The position numbers were made by a program, and so were the translations under genes. A DNA stretch of 8,477 nt from Sphingomonadaceae bacterium (lineage in GTDB: Bacteria; Pseudomonadota; Alphaproteobacteria; Sphingomonadales; Sphingomonadaceae), in contig JAFARM010000363.1 of NCBI GenBank assembly GCA_019245455.1, positions 1 through 8,477 of the forward strand, given 5' to 3'. The notes below the pieces were generated by a model. It saw only the letters and a list, made by a program, of their open reading frames with translations, did not search any database and was not told where the DNA came from. Of this stretch, positions 1 to 4,999 are shown in pieces. Position 1 is the first letter of the stretch. Each line of letters begins with the position of its first letter.

Positions 1-322
1 GCGTCGCGCCGCGCTTCACCGCCTCCTCGAAGGCGTGGCGGGCGTCGTGGACGCGGAACGCCATGGCGTTGGCGCTCGGCCCGTGGGCGTTGCGGAACTC
101 GGCTGCCTGGCCCCTGGTGTCCATGTTCAGCAGGAAGTTGATGTCTCCCTGGGCATAGCGGCGGACGTCCTTCGACCGGTGCGTGGCGACGTGGGTGAAG
201 CCCATCGCCTCGAACAGCGACGCCAGCGCCTGCGGGTCAGGGCCGGTGAACTCGACGAACTCGAAGCCGTCGAGGCCCATGAAGTTCCCGTGCGTCGGCG
301 CGGTCGAAGCCTCGCTTGCCAT
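1..322 (-). CDS. hppD: 4-hydroxyphenylpyruvate dioxygenase, N-terminal part (cut by window edge)
   Basis: This non-haem iron(II) enzyme converts 4-hydroxyphenylpyruvate to homogentisate in cytoplasmic tyrosine degradation. Reading the reverse strand from the ATG at 322-320 gives 107 codons, beginning MASEASTAPTHGNF and then MGLDGFEFVEFTGPD at residues 15-29. That second stretch is the typical start of the N-terminal vicinal-oxygen-chelate domain of bacterial HPPD. Residues after it (GDINFLLNMD, then HGPSANAMAFRVHDA) continue the fold. The iron ligands lie in the C-terminal domain, outside the window. A GGAGA sequence lies about 9 bases before the ATG, supporting this start. The gene is divergent from a MarR-type regulator, which probably controls it (inference). 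maiA, a later step of the same route, lies about 6 kb to the right. Confidence 0.93.
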   Translation of the reverse strand, partial: MASEASTAPTHGNFMGLDGFEFVEFTGPDPQALASLFEAMGFTHVATHRSKDVRRYAQGDINFLLNMDTRGQAAEFRNAHGPSANAMAFRVHDARHAFEEAVKRGAT

Positions 323-342
323 CGCTGTCGTCTCCGGCGAAG

Positions 343-362
343 ATTGTTGCAAATGAAACTAT
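343..362. promoter_or_regulatory. Imperfect palindrome between hppD and the MarR gene (candidate operator)
   Basis: The half-sites ATTGTTGC (343-350) and GAAACTAT (355-362) flank AAAT and agree at 6 of 8 positions when one is reverse-complemented. The site lies about 20 bases upstream of the hppD start and covers the ATG at 353 of the MarR frame. It is AT-rich in a very GC-rich region. MarR proteins usually bind palindromes of about 16-20 bases and often regulate themselves and a divergent neighbour. That this protein binds here is inference. Confidence 0.4.
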
Positions 363-871
363 CGCCCGCGCCCGCGCCTGACAAGGCCAAAGCTGGATCG
401 GCGGAAGCTGATGGAGCGAAACGCGTGGCCGTGCTCGACCTCGACGCTTTCGTGCCGTTCCAGCTGTCGGTCGCGGCCAACGCGGTCAGCGAGGTGATCG
501 CGTCGGCGTACCGCAGCCTGTTCGGGCTCAAGGTCGCGGAGTGGCGCGTGCTGGCGATCGTCGCCCAGTCGCCGGGCCTGTCGAGCCAGGCGATCGCACG
601 GCGGGCGATGCTCGACAAGATCAGCGTCAGCCGGGCGGTGCAGGCGCTGACCGAGCGCCGGCTGGTCACGGTCGACGCCGATCGCGAGGATCGCCGCGCC
701 CACTGCCTACGCCTGAGCGGAGAGGGGGAGGCGCTGTATGCAGCGGTCGTACCCGCGGCGCTGGCGCTCGAGCGGCGGGTGATCGGCTGTCTGAGCGCAC
801 CGGAGCAGGCGCAGCTGACGGCGCTCCTCGGCCGCGTCCGCGACGCCGCGCGCGAGGCGGCGGGCGGGTGA
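353..871 (+). CDS. MarR-family winged-helix transcriptional regulator
   Basis: This is a dimeric DNA-binding repressor-type protein, 172 residues from the ATG at 353. Residues 60-104 hold the helix-turn-helix (KVAEWRVLAIVAQSPGLSSQ, then DKISVSRAVQALTERRL). Residues 107-122 form the wing, with the family signature DREDRRAHCLRLS. Dimerisation helices lie at both ends. The start is uncertain. The ATG at 353 has only a weak ribosome binding site and lies inside the palindrome at 343-362. The in-frame GTG at 425 has GGAG about 7 bases upstream and begins just before the conserved core (LDLDAFVPFQLSV). It would give 148 residues and a 102-base divergent promoter region. I keep the longer form in the coordinates but think GTG 425 is at least as likely. 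Divergence from hppD suggests control of tyrosine degradation. The stop codon overlaps the next gene's GTG, so the two are probably co-transcribed. No ligand can be read from sequence. Confidence 0.9.
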   Translation: MKLSPAPAPDKAKAGSAEADGAKRVAVLDLDAFVPFQLSVAANAVSEVIASAYRSLFGLKVAEWRVLAIVAQSPGLSSQAIARRAMLDKISVSRAVQALTERRLVTVDADREDRRAHCLRLSGEGEALYAAVVPAALALERRVIGCLSAPEQAQLTALLGRVRDAAREAAGG

Positions 872-1623
872 CTGCGGCGGCGGTCGTCGCCGAGGCGGTG
901 GCGCGTTGGCGGCGGGAGAGCCCCCTCGTCGTCGGCCTGTGCGGGCCGCAGGGGGCGGGCAAGTCGATCATCGCCGCGGCGCTCGCGGCCGACGCGCGCG
1001 TGGCGGTGCTGGGCCTGGACGACCTTTATCTCGGCCCGGCGGAGCGGGCGCGGCTGGCGGCGGAGGTCCACCGGTTGCTGCGGACGCGCGGGGTGCCGGG
1101 AACGCACGACGTCGCGCTCGGGCTCGGCGTGCTGGCGCGGCTGAAGGCGGGGGAGGCGGTGCGCCTGCCCCGGTTCGACAAGGCGACGGACGCGCCGCTG
1201 CCGCGTGCCGAGTGGCCGCTCGCCGGGCCGGCCGATGTCGTGCTGTTCGAGGGCTGGTGCGTCGGCGCGCGGCCGCAGGGCGTGCTCGGGCCGCCGATCA
1301 ACGACCTCGAGGCGCGCGAAGACCCCGACGGCCGCTGGCGCGCCTTCGTCGACGCGCAGCTCGCCGGGCCGTACCAGCGCCTGTTCGCCGCGGTCGACCG
1401 GCTGGTCCTGCTCCGCGCGCCCGACTTCGCGACGGTGGTGCGTTGGCGGCAGCAGGCGGAGCGCGATGGGCCGCAAGCGATGACCGATGCCGAGGTGCAG
1501 TGCTTCTGCGCCCATTACGAACGCCTGACGCGCCACGTCGCCGCCGAGATGCCGGCGCGCGCCGACCTCGTCATCGACCTCGCCGCTGACCGCACAGTCG
1601 CATCGGTCGCCTCGCGTGGCTGA
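868..1623 (+). CDS. P-loop kinase of the D-glycerate 3-kinase (GLYK) type
   Basis: This is a 251-residue predicted cytoplasmic kinase. The P-loop GPQGAGKS is at residues 26-33, followed by LDDLYL (50-55), the signature RGVPGTHD (74-81), LPRFDK (100-105) and FEGWCVG (127-133). This series, in this order, is that of plant and yeast-type D-glycerate 3-kinases and their bacterial relatives, which phosphorylate D-glycerate to 3-phosphoglycerate with ATP. Many bacterial members are untested, so the substrate is an inference. The GTG at 868 overlaps the TGA of the MarR gene (GTGA, 4 bases), indicating translational coupling, and no better start exists downstream before the P-loop. panB begins 38 bases after its stop. 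It could instead act on another small sugar acid or pantothenate-related compound, but it lacks any recognisable CoaA/CoaX signature. Confidence 0.75.
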   Translation: MTAAAVVAEAVARWRRESPLVVGLCGPQGAGKSIIAAALAADARVAVLGLDDLYLGPAERARLAAEVHRLLRTRGVPGTHDVALGLGVLARLKAGEAVRLPRFDKATDAPLPRAEWPLAGPADVVLFEGWCVGARPQGVLGPPINDLEAREDPDGRWRAFVDAQLAGPYQRLFAAVDRLVLLRAPDFATVVRWRQQAERDGPQAMTDAEVQCFCAHYERLTRHVAAEMPARADLVIDLAADRTVASVASRG

Positions 1624-1625
1624 GG

Positions 1626-1654
1626 TGGCGCGCGTCGCCGTGCGCGGCTAAGAC
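1626..1654 (+). promoter_or_regulatory. Candidate panB promoter with near-zero leader
   Basis: TAAGAC at 1649-1654 resembles a -10 element, preceded 17 bases upstream by TGGCGC (1626-1631), a poor -35. Transcription would start at about 1661, against the ATG at 1662. There is no Shine-Dalgarno in the 12 bases before the ATG. The 9-mer GCGCGGCTA (1642-1650) recurs at the yfgM promoter (2742-2750). This is visual pattern matching only. Confidence 0.35.
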
Positions 1655-1661
1655 GCACTCC

Positions 1662-2519
1662 ATGTCCGCCCAGTACACGCTCGACACATCGACCAGCCGC
1701 GCGCACCCGACGCCGGCGCCGATGAAGCGGCTGACGGTGCCGCAGATCGCGGCGCGCAAGGGCGGGACGCCGATCGTCATGCTGACCGCCTATACCGCGC
1801 GCATGGCGCAGCTGCTCGACCCGTACTGCGACCTGCTGCTGGTGGGCGACAGCCTCGGGCAGGTGATCTACGGCCTCGACACGACGGTGCGCGTCACGCT
1901 CGACATGATGATCGCTCACGGCGCGGCGGTGGTGCGCGGCAGCTATCACAGCGTCGTCATCGTCGACCTGCCGTTCGGCAGCTACGAGGCCAGCCCGCAG
2001 GAGGCGTTCCGCTCGGCAGCGCGGGTGATGGCCGAGACGGGCGCGGCCGGCGTCAAGCTGGAGGGCGGGGCCGCGATGGCGGAGACCGTCGCCTTCCTCA
2101 CGGCGCGCGGGGTGCCGGTCTGCGGCCACGTTGGCCTGACGCCGCAGGCGGTTAACGTGCTCGGCGGCTACGGCGCGCGCGGGCGGAGTGCGGCCGAGCA
2201 TGACAAGATCGTCGGCGACGCGCAGGCGATCGCTGCGGCAGGCGCCTTCGCCATCGTCGTCGAGGGCGTCGTCGAGCCGCTGGCGCGGGCGATCACCGCG
2301 GCCGTCGCCTGCCCGACGATCGGCATCGGCGCGTCGCCGGCGTGCGACGGGCAGGTGCTGGTGGTCGACGATATGCTCGGGATGTTCGAGCGGGTGCCGC
2401 GCTTCGTGCAGCGCTTCGACGAACTGGCGACGCGCATCGACGCGGCCGCCGCCGCTTATGCCGCGGCCGTGCGCGAGCGCAGCTTTCCCGGCGAGGCGCA
2501 GCTGTACCGGCCGGCGTAG
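1662..2519 (+). CDS. panB: 3-methyl-2-oxobutanoate hydroxymethyltransferase
   Basis: PanB (ketopantoate hydroxymethyltransferase) transfers a hydroxymethyl group from 5,10-methylenetetrahydrofolate to 2-oxoisovalerate, giving ketopantoate for pantothenate and coenzyme A. The 285-residue protein has the full TIM-barrel family pattern. Magnesium ligands are expected at D63 (VGDSLG), D102 (VDLPFGSY) and E134 (KLEGG). H156 (GHVGLTPQ) and the likely catalytic base E201 (VVEGVVE) follow, then [18 protein letters not shown] near 217-234. The ATG at 1662 is preferred over the internal Met21 (ATG 1722) because N-termini of this kind (a short Thr/Ser-rich lead, then [13 protein letters not shown]) are familiar in sphingomonad PanB proteins. 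It has no clear ribosome binding site, and a -10-like element lies 13 bases upstream, which suggests leaderless expression. A hairpin overlaps its stop codon. panC is not adjacent in this window. Confidence 0.97.
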   Translation: MSAQYTLDTSTSRAHPTPAPMKRLTVPQIAARKGGTPIVMLTAYTARMAQLLDPYCDLLLVGDSLGQVIYGLDTTVRVTLDMMIAHGAAVVRGSYHSVVIVDLPFGSYEASPQEAFRSAARVMAETGAAGVKLEGGAAMAETVAFLTARGVPVCGHVGLTPQAVNVLGGYGARGRSAAEHDKIVGDAQAIAAAGAFAIVVEGVVEPLARAITAAVACPTIGIGASPACDGQVLVVDDMLGMFERVPRFVQRFDELATRIDAAAAAYAAAVRERSFPGEAQLYRPA

Positions 2520-2537
2520 GATTTAGGCCAATCCTAC
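2516..2537 (+). terminator. Stem-loop at the panB stop codon
   Basis: GTAGGATT (2516-2523) and AATCCTAC (2530-2537) form a perfect 8-base stem with a 6-base loop. The left arm includes the panB stop TAG (2517-2519). No T-run follows, so it is not a textbook intrinsic terminator. It may mark the 3' end of the transcript or be one end of a repeat, since TGTAGGA recurs at 2647-2653. Confidence 0.35.
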
Positions 2538-2546
2538 AAAGTGCAT

Positions 2547-2564
2547 GAAGTTCACGAAGTTCAC
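2547..2564 (+). repeat. Tandem 9-mer GAAGTTCAC x2
   Basis: GAAGTTCAC occurs twice head-to-tail (2547-2555 and 2556-2564) in the gap after panB. It is AT-richer than the surroundings and followed by a run of eight C (2590-2597). It may be part of a dispersed intergenic repeat or a direct-repeat protein site. Only the direct repeat itself is seen. Confidence 0.6.
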
Positions 2565-2616
2565 ACGCGTTCGCTGAATTTTCGCGCTGCCCCCCCCGGC
2601 TGAACGCGTCGCAGGC

Positions 2617-2638
2617 ACCGGCTTTTCTCATAGCCGGT
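2617..2638. repeat. Perfect inverted repeat in the panB-yfgM gap
   Basis: ACCGGCT (2617-2623) and AGCCGGT (2632-2638) form a 7-base GC-rich stem with an 8-base loop. No T-tract follows, so a terminator role is doubtful. Apart from this, the tandem 9-mer, the panB hairpin and the candidate promoter, I see nothing in the 262-base gap 2520-2781. Confidence 0.45.
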
Positions 2639-2726
2639 CGCGGCCGTGTAGGACAGCGGCGCCGCCCGCAAGCTCCGGTTCATCGGCTGCCGCTATTGGC
2701 CGGACGCGCCCCCGCGGCGCGACGCC

Positions 2727-2754
2727 TTGCGCAACCGGCGCGCGCGGCTATGGT
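2727..2754 (+). promoter_or_regulatory. Candidate promoter of the yfgM-bamB unit
   Basis: TTGCGC (2727-2732) and TATGGT (2749-2754) are separated by 16 bases, with a likely transcription start near 2761. This places about 20 bases of leader before the TTG start at 2782, with GGAG in the right place. The elements agree only partly with the sigma-70 consensus. Confidence 0.45.
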
Positions 2755-2781
2755 CCGCGGCGCTTGTTCACGGAGACCGAC

Positions 2782-3501
2782 TTGGCCAGAGACGTGCGCC
2801 CCGACGCCGCAAACGACGCCTTTCTGCGCGAGGTCGACGACGAATACCGCCGGGCACAGCTCGAGGGCTATTGGCAGCGCTACGGCCGCCTGCTGGCGAT
2901 CGGCGTCGTGCTGCTGCTGGTCGTGCTTGCCGGCGTGCTGTATTGGCGCGAGGACCGTGCGCGCCGGGCGGGGGCAACCGGTGAGGCGTTCAACCTGGCG
3001 TTGACGCGGGCCGAGGCGGGCAACGCCGCCGCCGCCGCGCCGGTGCTCGCCGACCTGGGCAGGACCGGTGCCCCCGGTTACCGTGCGGCGGCGCGACTGG
3101 AGCAGGCGGCGGTCGCGCTGCAGGCGAACGACACGGCGAAGGCGGTGACGCTGTACCGCGGGATCGCCGGCGACGCGACGCTGCCGCAGCCGTTCCGGGA
3201 TGCAGCGACGATCCGCGGCCTCCGGGTCGAGTATGACACGCTGCCGCCGGCGACGATCGTCGACCGGCTGAAGCCCTACGCCGTCCCCGGCGGGCCGTGG
3301 TTCGCCGTTGCCGCCGAGATGACCGGGCTCGCCGAAATCCGCCTCGGGCAGCGCGACCGCGCCCTGCCGCTGTTCGTCGCCATCGTCCGCGACACGACGG
3401 CACCCGCCTCGCTGCGCAACCGCGCGGCGCAGATGGCGGTCGACCTCGGCGCCGAGCCGGCGACCTTGCTCGGCCCGCAGACCTCGGGAATCGCCCAGTG
3501 A
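2782..3501 (+). CDS. YfgM-like inner-membrane tetratricopeptide protein
   Basis: This 239-residue protein has a short cytoplasmic N-terminus, a single membrane helix at about residues 37-54 (LLAIGVVLLLVVLAGVLY) and an Ala-rich helical periplasmic domain of TPR type. That is the architecture of YfgM, which in E. coli associates with SecYEG and periplasmic chaperones. Function here is inferred from architecture and position. I choose the TTG at 2782 because GGAG lies 6 bases before it and the protein then begins MARDVRPDAANDAFLREVDDE, with an acidic, Arg-containing stretch before the helix. The TTG at 2764 is in frame but has no ribosome binding site. The stop TGA shares one base with the bamB ATG (TGATG), so the two genes are translationally coupled. 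yfgM-bamB-der is a conserved order in proteobacteria. Confidence 0.85.
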   Translation: MARDVRPDAANDAFLREVDDEYRRAQLEGYWQRYGRLLAIGVVLLLVVLAGVLYWREDRARRAGATGEAFNLALTRAEAGNAAAAAPVLADLGRTGAPGYRAAARLEQAAVALQANDTAKAVTLYRGIAGDATLPQPFRDAATIRGLRVEYDTLPPATIVDRLKPYAVPGGPWFAVAAEMTGLAEIRLGQRDRALPLFVAIVRDTTAPASLRNRAAQMAVDLGAEPATLLGPQTSGIAQ

Positions 3502-4811
3502 TGCGCAAGCCGATCGCGCTTCTGCTCGTGGCGGCGTCGCTCGCGTCGTGCCAGGCATTCAAGAGCAAGCCGAAGACGCCGACGACGGGCACGCGCGTCG
3601 CCGTGCTCGACTTCGAGACCGCGGCCAAGGTCGAGCCGGAACTCGAAAACGTCGCCGTCGTCCTGCCGCCGCCGGCGGTCAACCCCGACTGGCCGCAGCC
3701 CGGTGGCACGCCGGCGAAGAACGGTGGCCACCTGGCGCTGCCCGATACGCTGAAGGTCGCGTGGGTGGCGCGGGTCGGCAAGGGATCGACCGGGCAGCGC
3801 CGGCTGAACGCCGCCCCCGTCGTCGCCGACGGGCGCGTCTTCGCCATGGACACCGACGGCAATGTCGCCGCCTTTGCCGTCGACGGCGGCAAGCGGCTGT
3901 GGTCCGAGCATATCGCCATGCGGCGGAAGGCGATGCTCGCCTTCGGCGGCGGCGTCAGCGTCGCCGACGGCAAGGTCTATGCGACGACCGGCTTCGGCAT
4001 CGTCCAGGCGTTCGACGCCAAGACCGGGGCGACCGTCTGGCGCAAGGACCTCGGCCTGCCGCTACGCGGGGCGGCGACGGTGGCGGGCGGGCGCGTCTAT
4101 GCGCTGTCGCCCGACAATCAGCTGTTCTCGTTGAAGGGCGACACCGGCGACACGGCGTGGAGCGTCCAGGGAACGGTCGAGGTCTCAGGCCTGATCGGCA
4201 CGGCGGCACCGGCGGTGGCGCAGGACACGGTCGTCGCCGGCTATTCGAGCGGCGAGCTGTCGGCGCTGAGGGTCGAGAACGGTCGAACCGTGTGGTCGGA
4301 CGCGCTGGCGCGCACCGGGCGGACGACGGCACTGGCGGCGCTGACCGATATCGACGCCTCGCCGGTGATCGACCGCGGCCGGGTCTATGCCATCGGTCAC
4401 GGCGGGCGCATGGCCGCGCTCGAGCTGGCCACCGGGCAGCGGGTGTGGGAGCGCAACTTCGCCGGAATCAACCAGCCGTGGGTCGCGGGCGACTTCATCT
4501 ATGTCGTGACGCTCGACGGCCAGCTGATCTGCGTCACGCGCGCCGAGGGCAAGATCAAGTGGCTGCACCAGTTGCCGCGCTACAAGAAGCCGAAGTCGAA
4601 GACCGGCGCCTATATCTGGAGCGGCCCGGTGCTGGCGTCGGACCGGCTGCTCGTGGCGGGATCGAACCGGACGCTGCAGTCGGTGTCGCCCTATACCGGC
4701 AAGCCGATTTCTGCGGTCAAGCTGTCGGGCGCGGCGTACCTGCCGCCGATCGTGGCGGGGAACATGGTGTTCATCCTGACCGATGATGGTAAGCTGACGG
4801 CGTATCGCTAA
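3501..4811 (+). CDS. bamB: Outer-membrane assembly lipoprotein BamB (eight-bladed propeller)
   Basis: BamB is a lipoprotein of the BAM complex, which inserts beta-barrel proteins into the outer membrane. It acts on the periplasmic face. The 436-residue protein has a lipoprotein signal: a basic start (MRKP), a hydrophobic run and the lipobox L14-A-S-C17, with Gln after Cys17, compatible with outer-membrane sorting. A proline-rich linker leads to DWPQPGG (63-69). Eight PQQ-like blades follow from about residue 112, each with a recognisable strand such as VFAMDTDGNVAAF, VYATTGFGIVQAFD, VYALSPDNQLFSL, VVAGYSSGELSALR, VYAIGHGGRMAALE, IYVVTLDGQLICV, LLVAGSNRTLQSV and VFILTDDGKLTAYR. It is somewhat longer than E. 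coli BamB (about 390) because of the N-terminal extension. The ATG at 3501 overlaps the yfgM stop; a GTG at 3498 directly before it is an alternative start. The hairpin block starting 4 bases after the stop may terminate or stabilise the transcript. Confidence 0.95.
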   Translation: MRKPIALLLVAASLASCQAFKSKPKTPTTGTRVAVLDFETAAKVEPELENVAVVLPPPAVNPDWPQPGGTPAKNGGHLALPDTLKVAWVARVGKGSTGQRRLNAAPVVADGRVFAMDTDGNVAAFAVDGGKRLWSEHIAMRRKAMLAFGGGVSVADGKVYATTGFGIVQAFDAKTGATVWRKDLGLPLRGAATVAGGRVYALSPDNQLFSLKGDTGDTAWSVQGTVEVSGLIGTAAPAVAQDTVVAGYSSGELSALRVENGRTVWSDALARTGRTTALAALTDIDASPVIDRGRVYAIGHGGRMAALELATGQRVWERNFAGINQPWVAGDFIYVVTLDGQLICVTRAEGKIKWLHQLPRYKKPKSKTGAYIWSGPVLASDRLLVAGSNRTLQSVSPYTGKPISAVKLSGAAYLPPIVAGNMVFILTDDGKLTAYR

Positions 4812-4814
4812 GTT

Positions 4815-4958
4815 CCTCCGCGGAACGCGGAGGTGGCACCGCGGCACGCGGTGACGGAGGGGCCGCTCGCCGCGCGACGCGTTGTCGTCGCGGGGCGAGC
4901 GACCCCTCCACCATTCGCCTGAAGGAGGCGAATGGTCCCCCTCCCCGTTCCGGGGAGG
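4815..4958. repeat. Mosaic of five consecutive hairpins between bamB and der
   Basis: Five inverted repeats lie nearly end to end. (a) CCTCCGCG/CGCGGAGG, 4815-4833, loop of 3. (b) CACCGCG/CGCGGTG, 4837-4853, loop of 3. (c) A long imperfect stem, 4856-4909, with arms GGAGGGG/CCCCTCC, GCTCGCC/GGCGAGC and inner CGCGACG/CGTCGCG around a 6-base loop. (d) ACCATTCGCCT/AGGCGAATGGT, 4910-4936, a perfect 11-base stem with a 5-base loop. (e) CCTCCCCG/CGGGGAGG, 4940-4958, loop of 3. This is the style of the dispersed palindromic intergenic repeats common in sphingomonad chromosomes (from memory, not searched). No reading frame of merit lies here. The block fills most of the 188-base gap 4812-4999 and could end the yfgM-bamB transcript. 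No T-tract is seen. Confidence 0.8.
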
Positions 4959-4986
4959 ATCCCTCGCCGAAGCCAGTTCCCCCTGC

Positions 4987-4992
4987 TACACG
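4987..4992 (+). promoter_or_regulatory. Candidate -10 element just upstream of der
   Basis: TACACG begins 13 bases before the der ATG at 5000, which would place the transcription start at about 4998-5000. There is no Shine-Dalgarno in the intervening CGCCAGCCG, and no convincing -35 (TCGCCG at the expected place). Proposed because the same spacing is seen at panB and the threonine aldolase gene. Confidence 0.3.
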
Positions 4993-4999
4993 CCAGCCG

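Noticed and set aside
35..352. Extension of the MarR frame upstream to position 35
   Set aside because: This part is antisense to the hppD coding region and has no regulator-like sequence. The real start is at 353 or 425.
127..1536. A 469-codon open frame on the minus strand, and a 501-codon one at 4808-6313 minus and a 390-codon one at 7101-8273 minus
   Set aside because: All lie opposite well-supported genes, are very rich in Arg/Ala/Pro/Gly and show no domain motifs. Such shadow frames are expected in very GC-rich DNA.
2617..2638. ACCGGCT/AGCCGGT hairpin as a rho-independent terminator
   Set aside because: The stem is only 7 bases and no T-run follows on either strand, so it is kept only as an inverted repeat.
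3548..4786. A 412-codon plus-strand frame overlapping bamB
   Set aside because: It is out of frame with bamB, Arg-rich and motif-free, while the bamB frame has a lipobox and eight propeller blades.
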